Counted from the stretch's first letter, positions 9,593 to 19,870 are shown. The stretch is 64,000 nucleotides of DNA from Ectopseudomonas chengduensis (GCF_015712065.1 NZ_JACFYZ010000005.1:1-64000), one strand, 5' to 3'. Program-made: numbers and translations. Notes: a model not told the origin generated them from the letters alone.

Positions 9593-10555
9593 ATGAATCA
9601 ACCGCGTTACAAGATCGTGTTCGACGGCCAACTGATGCCCGAGGCATCGTTGGAAATGGTCAAGACAAACCTGGCCCGCCTGTTCAAGAGCGACCTTGCC
9701 CGTATCGACAGTCTGTTCAGCGGAACGCCGGTGGCGCTCAAGCGTGATCTGGGCGAAGGCGAGGCGGAACAGTACCTCAACGCTCTGCAGAAGGCAGGGG
9801 CCAAGGTGCGCAAGGAGCTGGATCAGGCCGCCAGCCTGAGTCTGGTGCCAACCGAAGCCGAAACAGAGCAGGCCGTGGACGCGGCCACGCCGCATATGAC
9901 CTGCCCCAAATGCGGTCATGAGCAGGCCAAGGCGAGCGAGTGCTCCGCCTGCGGCATCATCATCGAGAAATACCTCGCGCGCCAGGCACAGCTGGCCGAA
10001 GCCGCTCCGGCCCCAGCCCCTGTCGCAGCGGCTGCATCGCCCTATGCACCGCCACAGGCAAATGTCGCCGAGCAATTGCCGCAGTACTCCGAACTCAAGG
10101 TCCTCGGCGTCAGCGGCCGGATCGGCCGCGTGCGTTATCTGGGCTGGCTGATGGCGATGACGCTGTGTTTCATCCCGATCATGTTGATCGGTACCGGCAT
10201 TGCCGCGATGTCCTCGACCCTGGCCATGTTGGCGCTGGGCATCGTCAGTATTGCCGCGGTGGTGATCGGTATCTTCATCGGCGTACAGCGTCTGCATGAC
10301 ATCGGTTGGTCCGGCTGGCTGCTGCTGGTGCACCTGATCCCGGTGGTCGGCAGCGTGTTCGCCCTGCTGATGCTGATCATCCCGGGCACTCAAGGCGCCA
10401 ACCGCTACGGCCCACCACCGCCCCCCAACAGCACTGCAGTCAAGGTACTGGCCTGGTTGTTCCTGCTGGTACCAGTGACCGGTATCGTCGCCGCCATCGC
10501 CATTCCCCAGTATCAGGGTTATGTCGAGCGTGCCGCCGAATATCAGGAGCAGTAA
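9593..10555 (+). CDS. DUF805 membrane protein with zinc-ribbon and pilin-like tail
   Basis: 320-residue protein of mosaic build. Residues 1-85 are a soluble module (YKIVFDGQLMPEASLEMVK) like a ribosome/pilus-associated sensor of unknown function. Next is a zinc-ribbon (CPKCGH and CSACG, about 103-122), a proline/alanine linker, and a DUF805 domain with about four helices and the motif GRIGRVRYLGW. A last hydrophobic helix ends in AIAIPQYQGYVERA, which looks like the N-terminal helix of a type IV pilin. Function unknown. The start at 9593 is preceded by AAGGAAG. The SDR gene follows after 9 bases. Confidence 0.8.
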   Translation: MNQPRYKIVFDGQLMPEASLEMVKTNLARLFKSDLARIDSLFSGTPVALKRDLGEGEAEQYLNALQKAGAKVRKELDQAASLSLVPTEAETEQAVDAATPHMTCPKCGHEQAKASECSACGIIIEKYLARQAQLAEAAPAPAPVAAAASPYAPPQANVAEQLPQYSELKVLGVSGRIGRVRYLGWLMAMTLCFIPIMLIGTGIAAMSSTLAMLALGIVSIAAVVIGIFIGVQRLHDIGWSGWLLLVHLIPVVGSVFALLMLIIPGTQGANRYGPPPPPNSTAVKVLAWLFLLVPVTGIVAAIAIPQYQGYVERAAEYQEQ

Positions 10556-10564
10556 TTCCCGACC

Positions 10565-11353
10565 ATGCGCAGCTATGCATTGATCACCGGAGCGTCCAGC
10601 GGCATTGGCCTGGCCTTGGCCGAAGCCCTGGCACGCCGGGGGCGCAACCTGATCCTGGTGGCGCGCCGGCGTGATGCCCTGGAAAGCATCGCCTGCGAGT
10701 TGGCCCAGCGCTTCGGCGTCGAAGTGCTGTTTCGTCTATGCGACCTGAGCGAGCCGCTGCAATTGTCCGGCCTGCTGCTGGAGCTGGAAGAAGGCCAGTG
10801 GCATGTCGATCTGCTGGTGAACAACGCCGGCCTCGGCTGCGCCGGTCCGTTCCTGGAGCAAGACTGGAGTCGCGAGCTGGAGCAGTTGGAAGTCAACGTG
10901 CTGGCGCTGACCCGCCTGTGTCACGCACTTGGTCAGCGCATGGCCGAGCACGGCAGCGGGCAGATTCTCAACGTCGCCTCGGTCGCGGCCTTCCAGCCCG
11001 GCCCCTGGATGAGCAGCTACTACGCCAGCAAGGCCTATGTGCTGAACTTTTCCGAGGGGTTGCGCGAAGAGCTGAGAAGCCGCGGTGTGCGTGTGTCAGT
11101 ACTTTGCCCCGGTCCGACCCACAGCGCCTTTTTCCGTGCAGCGCAGATGGACGTCACGCGGATTGCCGGCAGCAAGCTGATGATGAGCGCCGAGGAAGTG
11201 GCGCTGATCACCGTGCGTGCACTGGAAAAGAACCGCGCCATCATCATTCCCGGCTGGCGCAACCGCCTGCTGGCCCTGAGTCCACGCCTCGCGCCGCGCT
11301 GGCTGGTACGCAAACTCAGTGGTCGCCTGACCCGCCCCTTCACCGGCGCCTGA
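10565..11353 (+). CDS. Short-chain dehydrogenase/reductase
   Basis: Classical SDR of 262 residues: cofactor loop TGASSGIG (8-15), NNAG (about 89-92), catalytic serine in NVASVAAF and the YxxxK pair in YYASKAY (about 157-161). The ARRR after strand 2 favours NADP. The C terminus is basic and resembles the long-chain or DltE-like SDRs. Substrate cannot be told. It follows the DUF805 gene by 9 bases and its TGA is immediately adjacent to the stop codon of the convergent AAA ATPase gene. Confidence 0.87.
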   Translation: MRSYALITGASSGIGLALAEALARRGRNLILVARRRDALESIACELAQRFGVEVLFRLCDLSEPLQLSGLLLELEEGQWHVDLLVNNAGLGCAGPFLEQDWSRELEQLEVNVLALTRLCHALGQRMAEHGSGQILNVASVAAFQPGPWMSSYYASKAYVLNFSEGLREELRSRGVRVSVLCPGPTHSAFFRAAQMDVTRIAGSKLMMSAEEVALITVRALEKNRAIIIPGWRNRLLALSPRLAPRWLVRKLSGRLTRPFTGA

Positions 11354-12835
11354 TCAGCCGGCATTGACCGTGCGCCCATCGGCCCACTCTCGTAACGCCA
11401 TCAAGCGCTCGGCCATTACCACCGACAGTGGCGCGGTGCTCTGCAGTGCGCGCAGCAGCAACCCCTGGTCGACCGCCTGCTGCTGCGCCTGACCAGCGTA
11501 CAGCGCGCTGACCACTGCCTGCTCGATCTCGGCACCCGAGTAGCCCTCGCTGGCAGCAGCCAGCTGCGCGAGATCGAAGTTGCCTGGTTCCAGTTCACGA
11601 CGTTGCAGGTGGATACGGAAGATGTCGGCCCGCACCTCGGCACTGGGCAGGTCGACGAAGAACAGCTCGTCGAAGCGCCCCTTGCGTACCAGTTCCGGCG
11701 GCAGACGGTCGATGGCATTGGCCGTGGCCACCACGAACACCGGTGCCTTGCGCTCGGCCATCCAGGTCAGCAGGGTGCCGAGCACGCGCTGGCTCACGCC
11801 ACCGTCGTGGTCGCCACTGGCCAACCCCTTCTCCACCTCGTCCATCCACAGCACGCAGGGCGCCATCTGTTCGGCCAGACGTAGCGCCTCACGCAGATTA
11901 CGCTCGGTCTCGCCGAAGAACTTGTTGTACAGGCAGGCGAAGTCCAGACGCAGCAGCGGCAAGCCCCAGAGTCCGGCAACCGCCTTGGCCGCCAGGCTCT
12001 TGCCGCCGCCCTGTACGCCGACCAGCATCACGCCTTTCGGTGCGTCCAGGAGCTTGCCTTCGAGAAAGCCGGCCTGACGTTCGGCCAGCCAGCGCTTGAG
12101 GTTGACCAACCCACCGACTTCGGCGAAGCGCGCAGTGTCGTATTCGAAGCTGAGCACACCCTCCAGATCCAGCAGTTGGAACTTGGTCTTGTTCAGCTCC
12201 GGGATGTCTTCCTGGGTGATCGCGCCGTCATCGCAGATCACGTTGCGCGCCAGCGCGCGTGCCTCGGCATGGCTGAGGCCGCGCAGGTTCTTCACCACCT
12301 GCTGCAAGGTGCGATTGTCGGTACGCACGCGTGCGCCGCGATTGCCTTCGCTCCAACGCGTCGCCTCGTCACGCACGATGCTCAGTAGCTCGTCTTCCGA
12401 CGGCAGCGCGAGACTGAAACGAGCCGCGAAACGCTGTACTTCGGCAGGCAGCTTGAGCGCATGCGACACCAGCACCAGCGTCGGCTTGTGCGCGGCCTCG
12501 CTCATGGCGATTTCCTTGAGCAGGCGCACCAGCCTGGGGTTGTCATCGAGGAAGGGATGCAGGTCGCACATCACGTAGAGGTTCGGCTGCAGATCGGCCT
12601 TGATCATGCGTAGCGCCGCTTCGGGCTCGAGGGTCGGCGACTCGTCCACCGCTGCGCCGCCGAACCCCAGACGCTGCAGGCCCTCGGTCACCGACCAGGT
12701 ATGCAGGCCGAGACCGCGCTTGATCGCCAAACCTGTCAGGGTTTCCAGCACGCGCAGCTCGTCCCAGGACTCGATCACCACCAGCTTGACCTTGGAATCC
12801 AGCACCAGTCCAAGATCATGAATATCGTTCTTCAA
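11354..12835 (-). CDS. Ycf46-like AAA+ ATPase
   Basis: 493-residue protein: an N-terminal receiver-like or Ycf46-type domain (1-230) and a single AAA+ domain with Walker A GVQGGGKS (about 272-279), Walker B CVLWMDE and arginine-finger region [11 protein letters not shown] chose a TTG start at 12835, because AAGGAG lies 6 bases before it and it gives an N terminus [13 protein letters not shown]; in-frame GTG codons at 12838 and 12895 are alternatives. The family occurs in bacteria and plastids with little functional data. It faces the SDR gene with zero bases between the two stops. Confidence 0.85.
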   Translation of the reverse strand: MKNDIHDLGLVLDSKVKLVVIESWDELRVLETLTGLAIKRGLGLHTWSVTEGLQRLGFGGAAVDESPTLEPEAALRMIKADLQPNLYVMCDLHPFLDDNPRLVRLLKEIAMSEAAHKPTLVLVSHALKLPAEVQRFAARFSLALPSEDELLSIVRDEATRWSEGNRGARVRTDNRTLQQVVKNLRGLSHAEARALARNVICDDGAITQEDIPELNKTKFQLLDLEGVLSFEYDTARFAEVGGLVNLKRWLAERQAGFLEGKLLDAPKGVMLVGVQGGGKSLAAKAVAGLWGLPLLRLDFACLYNKFFGETERNLREALRLAEQMAPCVLWMDEVEKGLASGDHDGGVSQRVLGTLLTWMAERKAPVFVVATANAIDRLPPELVRKGRFDELFFVDLPSAEVRADIFRIHLQRRELEPGNFDLAQLAAASEGYSGAEIEQAVVSALYAGQAQQQAVDQGLLLRALQSTAPLSVVMAERLMALREWADGRTVNAG

Positions 12836-12958
12836 CACCGACTCCTTGGGAGATTTGGCCAGCCAGGCACGCAGGGTTACCATCCGCGGTTTCACAGAAT
12901 CGAGAACTTACAGCATGGACCGCCTGAACACGCAGATCGTCGCCGGAGGCATCACGCC

Positions 12959-13786
12959 GTGCAAGTGCTGAAAGCGCGTCGCATCACAGTATTCATGGCC
13001 ATCGCAGCCGGCCTGCTGGTTAACCTGCCGGCCGCTGCTATCGAAACCATCAGCGACCCGTTGCCCGGCGGCGCTCAGGGCCCCGAAATGGTGGTGATTC
13101 CGGCTGGCGAGTTCCGCATTGGCGATGCCAGCGGTCGCGGCAATGACAACGAGCGCCCGCAACGATCGATTGCGCTCGATCAAGCCTTCGCCATCGGCCG
13201 CTACGAAGTCACCTTCGTCGACTGGCAGAAGTATGCCGACGCCAACGGACTGCCCATGCCTGACAACGAGGGTTGGGGCCTTTCGGCGCAGCGTCCGGTG
13301 ATTCATGTGTCCTGGCGTGACGCTCACGCCTACACCCAGTGGTTGTCACGCGAGACGGGCGCGCGCTATCGCCTGCCGACCGAAGCCGAATGGGAGTATG
13401 CAGCGCGCGGAGGCAGTCAGAGCTACTACTGGTGGGGCGAGCAACTCGACAGCAGCGAGCAGGCGCCACGCGCCCACTGCCGTGGTTGCGCCAGCTCGCG
13501 CCTGTTGCGCAACAAGACGGCAGCCGTCGGCCAGTTCCCGGCCAATGGCTTCGGCTTGTATGACACCGCGGGCAACGTCTGGGAGTGGACGGCCTCGAAC
13601 TTCACCCAGCGCTTCGACGGCAGCGAAACGCAGAGTGCCAGCCTGCTCGACAATAGCCCGCGCGTGGTGCGCGGCGGCGCCTGGAACAGCGGCCCGGTCT
13701 ACCTGCGCAGCAGCATGCGCGACCTCAAGCAGCCGCATCATCGCGACTATGCGCTGGGGTTTCGCGTGCTGCGCGAGCTACCCTGA
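12959..13786 (+). CDS. Secreted FGE/SUMF1-like protein lacking the catalytic cysteines
   Basis: 275 residues from a GTG start at 12959, with GGAGG 9 bases upstream. A signal peptide (about 1-27, ending PAAA) leads into a formylglycine-generating-enzyme-type domain: GPEMVVIPAGEFRIGD, RLPTEAEWEYAARGG, GNVWEWTAS and VVRGGAWNSGP. The cysteine pair used for catalysis in true FGE is not at its usual place after RGG; the protein has a separate CRGC pair. It is likely a binding or maturation factor of the NirV/SUMF1-like type rather than a sulfatase activator. It is divergent from the AAA ATPase gene. Confidence 0.82.
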   Translation: MQVLKARRITVFMAIAAGLLVNLPAAAIETISDPLPGGAQGPEMVVIPAGEFRIGDASGRGNDNERPQRSIALDQAFAIGRYEVTFVDWQKYADANGLPMPDNEGWGLSAQRPVIHVSWRDAHAYTQWLSRETGARYRLPTEAEWEYAARGGSQSYYWWGEQLDSSEQAPRAHCRGCASSRLLRNKTAAVGQFPANGFGLYDTAGNVWEWTASNFTQRFDGSETQSASLLDNSPRVVRGGAWNSGPVYLRSSMRDLKQPHHRDYALGFRVLRELP

Positions 13787-13847
13787 ACGCGGACGACCTG
13801 GCGACTTTGCAGTAAACTAGCCCGGTTGTTACCTCTGGAGGTGCCCC

Positions 13848-14495
13848 ATGGCCAGCGAACGCCAGTATTCCCCCGTCGACCGCCTGCTGCTGCAAGCCGA
13901 TGCCGCGCTGCGCACGCTGCTGCCATTCAGCGGCGCGTCGAGTCGCCCCTCGCCTGCCATCGTGCAGAACGAGACCGAGCTGAGCAGTGAGGAGTCGCGC
14001 CACGTCGCCGGCCTGATGCGCATCAATCACACTGGTGAAGTCTGCGCCCAGGCGCTCTATCAGGGCCAGGCGCTGACCGCCAAGCTGCCGCAAGTGCGTA
14101 GCGCCATGGAGCATGCGGCCGATGAGGAAATCGACCACCTGGCCTGGTGCGAACAGCGCATTCGTGAGCTGGGCAGCCAGCCCAGCGTGCTCAACCCGCT
14201 GTTCTACGGTCTGTCCTTCGGTGTTGGCGCTGTTGCCGGACTGGTCAGTGATCGCGTCAGCCTGGGCTTCGTCGCCGCCACCGAAGATCAGGTGTGCAAA
14301 CACCTGGACGAGCACCTGGAGCAACTGCCCGAGCATGATGCCAAGTCGCGCGCCATCCTCGAGCAGATGCGCATCGACGAACAGCAACATGCCAACAGTG
14401 CCCTGGCGGCGGGCGGCGTGCGCTTCCCGGCGCCGATCAAGTTCGGCATGACCTTGCTGTCGAAGGTGATGACCAAGAGCACCTACCGCGTCTGA
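13848..14495 (+). CDS. coq7: Demethoxyubiquinone hydroxylase
   Basis: Di-iron monooxygenase of 215 residues that makes the last ring hydroxylation in ubiquinone synthesis. The diiron ligand pattern is visible in the helices: [28 protein letters not shown] and [14 protein letters not shown], each with Glu and ExxH. A good ribosome binding site (CTGGAGGTGCCCC) precedes the ATG. It stands alone after the FGE-like gene and ends at a strong hairpin. In P. aeruginosa I recall speD between this gene and the OsmC gene; it is absent here. Confidence 0.95.
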   Translation: MASERQYSPVDRLLLQADAALRTLLPFSGASSRPSPAIVQNETELSSEESRHVAGLMRINHTGEVCAQALYQGQALTAKLPQVRSAMEHAADEEIDHLAWCEQRIRELGSQPSVLNPLFYGLSFGVGAVAGLVSDRVSLGFVAATEDQVCKHLDEHLEQLPEHDAKSRAILEQMRIDEQQHANSALAAGGVRFPAPIKFGMTLLSKVMTKSTYRV

Positions 14496-14500
14496 AACGA

Positions 14501-14525
14501 ACGAGGGCGCCATTGGCGCCCTCGT
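14501..14525. terminator. Terminator between coq7 and the OsmC gene
   Basis: Perfect 10-bp stem ACGAGGGCGC / GCGCCCTCGT with a 5-base loop, followed on the + strand by CATTTTC. It lies between convergent genes. Confidence 0.75.
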
Positions 14526-14540
14526 CATTTTCAGCGAACC

Positions 14541-14963
14541 TCAGCCCAGTTCGACGATTTCGTAATCGTGGCTGATATCGACGCCGGCACGACCCAGCAT
14601 GATCGAGGCCGAGCAGTACTTCTCCGCCGACAGCTCCACCGCCCTTTTCACCTGAGCCTCTTTCAGTCCACGGCCCTTGACCACGAAGTGCAGGTGAATC
14701 TTGGTGAACACCTTGGGCTCCTCGCCTGCGCGTTCGGCGTCGAGGAAGACTTCGCAGCTTTCGACCGGCTGGCGGCCCTTGCGCAGAATGCTGACCACAT
14801 CGAAGTTGCTGCAGCCACCGAGGCCGATCAGCAGCATCTCCATTGGTCGAACACCGAGATTACGACCACCGGCATCGGGCGGACCGTCCATCACCACGGC
14901 ATGGCCACTACCGGACTCGCCGAGGAACAGAGCTTCACCGGCCCATTGCACACGCGCTTTCAT
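14541..14963 (-). CDS. OsmC/YhfA-family redox protein
   Basis: 140-residue member of the OsmC/Ohr superfamily, closest by eye to the YhfA subgroup. The two redox cysteines are seen in GLGGCSNFDV (about residue 68) and KYCSASIML (about 117). Family members are thiol peroxidases or have unknown electrophile substrates. The start at 14963 (MKARVQWAGE) replaces a longer upstream frame. It is divergent from vfr, separated by 233 bases, and convergent with coq7. Confidence 0.88.
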   Translation of the reverse strand: MKARVQWAGEALFLGESGSGHAVVMDGPPDAGGRNLGVRPMEMLLIGLGGCSNFDVVSILRKGRQPVESCEVFLDAERAGEEPKVFTKIHLHFVVKGRGLKEAQVKRAVELSAEKYCSASIMLGRAGVDISHDYEIVELG

Positions 14964-15196
14964 CGATATTGGCTCCCAGAGTGGAAAGTTCGGCAGATTA
15001 ACACAGGCAGGCTGCAATCCGATGTGCGCCGAATGCGCGAAAGTTCCGCATAGTTACGTTACCCAGGTCGCAAAAAACTACCTAGTCATAGTATGTCTGT
15101 TAAGCTGGCGTCGGAATGCTGGCACACTTGGCCGGATAACAAATAAGAAATTGCCGTTGGACAAAGGCCTTCACTTTTCATATTCGGGACTCGGGC

Positions 15197-15841
15197 ATGG
15201 TTGCTATTACCCTTACACCAAAAATCAAGAACCTCGACAAGCTTCTTGCGCATTGTCATCGCCGTCGTTACACAGCCAAAAGCACCATCATCTACGCAGG
15301 TGATCGCTGCGAAACCTTGTTCTTCATCGTCAAGGGCTCGGTCACCATCCTGATCGAGGATGACGATGGCCGTGAAATGATCATCGCCTATCTCAACTCT
15401 GGCGACTTTTTCGGCGAGATGGGCCTGTTCGAGAAGGATGGCTCAGAGAAGGAACGCAGCGCCTGGGTTCGCGCCAAGACCGAATGCGAAGTCGCGGAAA
15501 TCAGCTACGCCAAGTTCCGCGAACTGACCCAGCAAGATCCCGAAATCCTCTTCGCCCTCGGCAGCCAGATGGCCGAACGCCTGCGCAATACCACGCGCAA
15601 GGTCGGTGACCTGGCCTTCCTCGATGTCACTGGCCGTGTTGCGCGCACCCTGCTCGACCTGTGCAAGCAGCCGGATGCCATGACCCATCCGGACGGCATG
15701 CAGATCAAGATCACGCGTCAGGAAATCGGCCGCATCGTCGGCTGCTCACGTGAGATGGTCGGCCGAGTGCTCAAGTCCCTGGAAGAGCAGGGCCTGGTAC
15801 ACGTCAAAGGCAAGACCATGGTGGTCTTCGGCACACGCTGA
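15197..15841 (+). CDS. vfr: cAMP-responsive transcription factor Vfr
   Basis: CRP-family regulator of 214 residues, which in Pseudomonas controls virulence, type IV pili and quorum sensing. An N-terminal cyclic-nucleotide-binding domain carries FGEMGLFEK and the [14 protein letters not shown] segment that contacts cAMP. A long dimerisation helix follows, then a C-terminal helix-turn-helix ([23 protein letters not shown], about 167-190). It has a 233-base upstream region; I could not identify its promoter with confidence. It ends at a strong bidirectional terminator shared with trpC. Confidence 0.96.
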   Translation: MVAITLTPKIKNLDKLLAHCHRRRYTAKSTIIYAGDRCETLFFIVKGSVTILIEDDDGREMIIAYLNSGDFFGEMGLFEKDGSEKERSAWVRAKTECEVAEISYAKFRELTQQDPEILFALGSQMAERLRNTTRKVGDLAFLDVTGRVARTLLDLCKQPDAMTHPDGMQIKITRQEIGRIVGCSREMVGRVLKSLEEQGLVHVKGKTMVVFGTR

Positions 15842-15854
15842 ACAGCCCCAGTAG

Positions 15855-15882
15855 AAAAAGCCGGCTTGATTGCCGGCTTTTT
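15855..15882. terminator. Bidirectional terminator between vfr and trpC
   Basis: Perfect 11-bp inverted repeat AAAAAGCCGGC / GCCGGCTTTTT with a 6-base loop. Both strands end in a T run, so it should stop vfr from the left and trpC from the right. Confidence 0.9.
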
Positions 15883-15890
15883 CATGCGCG

Positions 15891-16730
15891 TTATTCCGGG
15901 TCCGTGCCGATCACTGCTGGTCGCCCACGCTCGGGAAAGAACAGGCGCTGCAATTCGCTACCCGGACTTTCCGCCCGCATGAAAGCTTCACCGACCAGGA
16001 AGGCATAGACCTCGTTGATCTCCATCAGCTCGACATCGGCGCGATTGAGAATGCCGCTTTCGGTCACCACCAGGCGATCACGCGGAATACGCGGCAGCAG
16101 GTCGAGGGTGGTTTCCAGGCTGACATCGAAGGTGTGCAGGTTGCGGTTGTTGATCCCCACCAGTGGTGTGTCCAACGTATTCAGCGCCCGCTCCAGTTCG
16201 GCGCCGTCATGCACCTCGACCAGCACGTCGAGGCCGACATCCTTGGCCACCGAGGCCAGCTCGGCCATGCGCACGTCATCCAGGCAGGACACGATCAGCA
16301 GCACGCAGTCGGCACCGAGGGCGCGGGCTTCGACGATCTGGTACGGATCGACCATGAAGTCCTTGCGGATCACCGGCAGCGCACAGGCCGCGCGGGCCTG
16401 TTGCAGGTACTGGTCGGCACCCTGGAAGAAATCGATATCGGTCAACACCGACAGGCAGGTGGCGCCACCCGCTTCGTAACTGCGGGCGATATCGGCCGGG
16501 ACGAAGTCGGCGCGCAGCACGCCCTTGCTCGGCGAGGCCTTCTTGATCTCGGCGATCACCGCCGGTTGCTTGCGCGCGGCCTGCTCGAGCAACGCGCGAG
16601 CAAAGCCACGCGGTGCGTCGGCACTGCGCGCAGCAGCCTCGACCTCGGCCAGGCTGACCTGAGCGCGACGGGCCGCGACTTCCTCGAACTTACGGGCGAC
16701 GATCTTCTCCAGTACGGTTGGCACGCTCAC
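15891..16730 (-). CDS. trpC: Indole-3-glycerol-phosphate synthase
   Basis: TIM-barrel enzyme of 279 residues that converts carboxyphenylaminodeoxyribulose phosphate to indole-glycerol phosphate. Family motifs are visible: [34 protein letters not shown] and [11 protein letters not shown]. It begins with GTG overlapping the trpD stop by 4 bases (GTGA) and ends at the terminator shared with vfr. It is the last gene of the trpEGDC cluster. Confidence 0.96.
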   Translation of the reverse strand: MSVPTVLEKIVARKFEEVAARRAQVSLAEVEAAARSADAPRGFARALLEQAARKQPAVIAEIKKASPSKGVLRADFVPADIARSYEAGGATCLSVLTDIDFFQGADQYLQQARAACALPVIRKDFMVDPYQIVEARALGADCVLLIVSCLDDVRMAELASVAKDVGLDVLVEVHDGAELERALNTLDTPLVGINNRNLHTFDVSLETTLDLLPRIPRDRLVVTESGILNRADVELMEINEVYAFLVGEAFMRAESPGSELQRLFFPERGRPAVIGTDPE

Positions 16731-17773
16731 CCTTCGTTCTCCTGTTTGAATACCGCGGTAAAGGACACCAGCTCTTCCAGCTTCTCACGCGCCAGGCCGG
16801 TGTGCAGGGCGTCATGCGCCAGCTGCATACCTTCGCGCAGGCTGCTGGCATGGTCAGCCGCGTAGAGCGCCGCGCCAGCATTGAGCACGATCATATCGGC
16901 GGCCTTCTGACCGTTGTCGGTCTTGCGCCGGCCGAGGGCATCATGGATCAGCGCCAGCGACTGCTCGGCGTTGTCGACGGTCAGGCCGATCAGGCTCTGA
17001 CTCTTGATGCCGAAATCCTCAGGCTGGATGCGGTACTCGCTGACCTTGCCGTCCTTGAGCTCGGCAATGAAGGTCGGTGCGGCCAGGCTGATCTCGTCCA
17101 ACCCATCCTGCGCGTGCACCACCAGTACGTGCTCGCTGCCTAGGCGCTGCAGCACTTCGGCCATCGGCCGGCACAGCGCCTGGCTGAACACGCCGATGAC
17201 CTGATGCTTGGCGCCTGCCGGGTTGGTCATCGGGCCAAGCATGTTGAAGATGGTGCGCAGGCCCAGCTCGCGGCGCGGACCGATGGCGTGCTTCATCGCG
17301 CCGTGATGAGACGGCGCGAACATGAAACCGACGCCAACGCTCTCGACGCAGCGCGCGACCTGCTCCGGCTTGAGCCCCAGGTAGACGCCAGCGGCTTCCA
17401 GCAGATCGGCGCTGCCACTCTTGCCGGACACGGCGCGGTTGCCGTGCTTGGCCACCTTGCCACCGGCCGCGGCGACGACGAAGGCCGCGGCGGTGGAGAC
17501 GTTGAAGATGTTCATGCCATCGCCACCGGTGCCGCAGGTGTCGACCAGCCGCTCGGCGTCGATCACCACCGGTGCCGCCAGCTCGCGCATGACGCTGGCG
17601 GCACCGACGATCTCGTCGATGGTCTCGCTCTTCATGCGCATGCCCATGAGGAAGGCGCCGATCTGCGCGTCGGTGCACTGACCGGTCATGATCTCGCGCA
17701 TCACCGCCTGCATTTCCTCGGTGGTCAGATCGAGCTGGGCAACGATCCGGCCCAGGGCTTCCTTGATATTCAT
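16727..17773 (-). CDS. trpD: Anthranilate phosphoribosyltransferase
   Basis: 348 residues; joins anthranilate to PRPP. The phosphate/PRPP loop is visible as [17 protein letters not shown] (about 81-97), along with the [13 protein letters not shown] substrate segment and HHGAMKHA. Start ATG overlaps the trpG stop by 4 bases and its own stop overlaps the trpC start, giving continuous translational coupling. Confidence 0.97.
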   Translation of the reverse strand: MNIKEALGRIVAQLDLTTEEMQAVMREIMTGQCTDAQIGAFLMGMRMKSETIDEIVGAASVMRELAAPVVIDAERLVDTCGTGGDGMNIFNVSTAAAFVVAAAGGKVAKHGNRAVSGKSGSADLLEAAGVYLGLKPEQVARCVESVGVGFMFAPSHHGAMKHAIGPRRELGLRTIFNMLGPMTNPAGAKHQVIGVFSQALCRPMAEVLQRLGSEHVLVVHAQDGLDEISLAAPTFIAELKDGKVSEYRIQPEDFGIKSQSLIGLTVDNAEQSLALIHDALGRRKTDNGQKAADMIVLNAGAALYAADHASSLREGMQLAHDALHTGLAREKLEELVSFTAVFKQENEG

Positions 17774-18366
17774 GCGCGCACGCCTCCGGTCTGCTTGAGG
17801 AAGTTGGCGAACAGTTCGTGGCCCTGCTCGGTGAGGATGGATTCGGGGTGAAACTGCACACCCTCGATGTTCAGGGTCTTGTGGCGCAGGCCCATGATCT
17901 CGTCGACCGAGCCGTCTTCATGCTGGGTCCAGGCGGTGATCTCCAGGCAATCCGGCAGGGTTTCGCGCTTGACCACCAGGGAATGATAGCGGGTCACGGT
18001 GAGCGGGTTGTTGAGGCCGGCGAACACGCCCTTGTCCTCATGGAACACCGGGCTGGTCTTGCCATGCATCACCTGGCGCGCACGCACCACATCACCACCG
18101 TAGGCCTGGCCGATGCTCTGGTGGCCAAGGCAGACACCGAGGATCGGCAGCTTGCCGGCGAAATGCAGGATGGCCTCGATGGACACCCCCGCCTCGGTCG
18201 GCGTGCAAGGGCCGGGCGAAACGACGATGCGCTCGGGCTGCAGAGCCTCGATCTCGGCGATGGTCAGTTCATCGTTACGAATCACGTGCACGTCGGCACC
18301 CAGCTCACCCAGGTACTGCACGACGTTGTAGGTGAAGGAGTCGTAGTTGTCGATCATCAAAAGCAT
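17770..18366 (-). CDS. trpG: Anthranilate synthase glutamine amidotransferase subunit
   Basis: Class I glutamine amidotransferase of 198 residues that supplies ammonia to TrpE. The catalytic triad elements are visible: the nucleophile C79 in GVCLGHQS and the His-Glu pair in VQFHPES. A strong ribosome binding site (AGAGGAG) lies between the trpE stop and this start, only 13 bases apart. In P. aeruginosa this junction holds the R/F-pyocin cluster; here trpE and trpG are contiguous. Confidence 0.97.
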   Translation of the reverse strand: MLLMIDNYDSFTYNVVQYLGELGADVHVIRNDELTIAEIEALQPERIVVSPGPCTPTEAGVSIEAILHFAGKLPILGVCLGHQSIGQAYGGDVVRARQVMHGKTSPVFHEDKGVFAGLNNPLTVTRYHSLVVKRETLPDCLEITAWTQHEDGSVDEIMGLRHKTLNIEGVQFHPESILTEQGHELFANFLKQTGGVRA

Positions 18367-18379
18367 GGTACGGCTCCTC

Positions 18380-19870
18380 TTATTCCTGGGCCTGGACGGC
18401 AGTCTGTTCGGCGAGCGCGACGGCGCGGAACATGGCGCGGCGCTTGTTCAGGGTTTCTTCCCACTCCAGCGCGGGCACCGAGTCGGCGACGATGCCGGCG
18501 CCGGCCTGCACGTGCAGCTCGCCGTCCTTGATCACCGCCGTGCGAATCGCAATCGCGGTGTCCATGTTGCCGTTCCAGGCGTAGTAGCCGACCGCGCCGC
18601 CGTAGACGCCGCGCTTGACCGGTTCCAGCTCGTCGATGATTTCCATGGCGCGAATCTTCGGCGCACCGGACAGGGTGCCGGCCGGCAGGATGGCGCGCAG
18701 GGCGTCCATCGAGGTCAGGCCCTTTTTCAGCTCGCCGGTGACGTTGGAAACGATGTGCATGACGTTGGAATAGCGCTCGATAACCATCTTCTCGGTCAGC
18801 TTCACCGAGCCGATTTCCGAGACACGGCCGGTGTCGTTACGGCCCAGGTCGATCAGCATCAGGTGTTCGGCGACTTCCTTGGCATCGGCCAGCAGGTCTT
18901 CTTCCAGCGCCAGGTCGGCCTCTTCGGTCGCACCGCGCGGGCGGGTGCCGGCGATGGGCCGCACGGTGACCAGGTTGTCCTCAACGCGCACCAGCACCTC
19001 GGGCGACGAACCCACCACGTGGAAGTCGCCGAAGTTGAAGAAGTACATGTAAGGCGTCGGGTTGATGCAGCGCAGCGCGCGATAAAGGTCAATCGGTGCA
19101 GCCTTGAACGGGATCGACATGCGCTGGGAAATCACCACCTGCATGCAGTCGCCAGCCAGGATGTAATCCTTGATGGCGCTGACCGAGCGTTCGTAATCCT
19201 CGCGGCTAAAGCTGGAGCGGAACGCGGGTTCCTCGCCTGCTGGCTTGTTCAGATCCACCCCCAGACGCGGGGTGAACGGCTGACGCAGCTTGTGCAGGAT
19301 TTCCTGCAGTTGCGCCTGGCCACGCTCGAAGGCGTCCGCCTCGGCCGGATCGACCAGCACGATGGCGTGCATCTTGCCGGCCAGGTTGTCGAACACCACC
19401 ACGGCATCGGAGACGTTGAGCAGAATGTCCGGCGTGCCCAGCGCGTCGGGATTCACCCCGGCAGCCAGCCTGGGTTCGACGTAACGCACGCTGTCATAGG
19501 CGAAGTAACCGACCAGGCCACCGTTGAAACGCGGCAGCCCGGCGATGGTCGGCACCTTGTAGCGTGCCTTGAACTGCTCGACGAAGGCCAGCGGATCGGC
19601 GCACTCATGACGCTCGACCTCGACGCCGTCGGTGGTGATCACGACCTCATGACCGTGCACACGCAGCACGGTGCGCGCCGGCAGGCCGATGATCGAGTAG
19701 CGACCCCACTTTTCGCCGCCCTGCACGGATTCGAGCAGGTAGGAGTTGGGTGCGTCGGCCAGTTTCAGGTAGATCGACAGCGGCGTGTCGAAGTCGGCGA
19801 TGGTTTCGCAGGCAAGCGGAATGCGGTTGTAGCCTTCAGCGGCTAAACGCAGGAATTCTTCATGGGTCAT
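18380..19870 (-). CDS. trpE: Anthranilate synthase component I
   Basis: Chorismate-using large subunit, 496 residues, that makes anthranilate at the head of tryptophan synthesis. The feedback-inhibitor site is visible in [17 protein letters not shown]. Catalytic motifs [26 protein letters not shown] and [11 protein letters not shown] are present. The ATG at 19870 ([13 protein letters not shown]) matches the family N terminus better than an in-frame codon 12 bases upstream. A short Trp-rich reading frame 67 bases upstream suggests control by attenuation. Confidence 0.97.
   Translation of the reverse strand: MTHEEFLRLAAEGYNRIPLACETIADFDTPLSIYLKLADAPNSYLLESVQGGEKWGRYSIIGLPARTVLRVHGHEVVITTDGVEVERHECADPLAFVEQFKARYKVPTIAGLPRFNGGLVGYFAYDSVRYVEPRLAAGVNPDALGTPDILLNVSDAVVVFDNLAGKMHAIVLVDPAEADAFERGQAQLQEILHKLRQPFTPRLGVDLNKPAGEEPAFRSSFSREDYERSVSAIKDYILAGDCMQVVISQRMSIPFKAAPIDLYRALRCINPTPYMYFFNFGDFHVVGSSPEVLVRVEDNLVTVRPIAGTRPRGATEEADLALEEDLLADAKEVAEHLMLIDLGRNDTGRVSEIGSVKLTEKMVIERYSNVMHIVSNVTGELKKGLTSMDALRAILPAGTLSGAPKIRAMEIIDELEPVKRGVYGGAVGYYAWNGNMDTAIAIRTAVIKDGELHVQAGAGIVADSVPALEWEETLNKRRAMFRAVALAEQTAVQAQE

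Noticed and set aside
15018..15196. Vfr promoter and autoregulatory site
   Set aside because: Several weak -10-like and CRP-like matches exist, but none is convincing enough to report.
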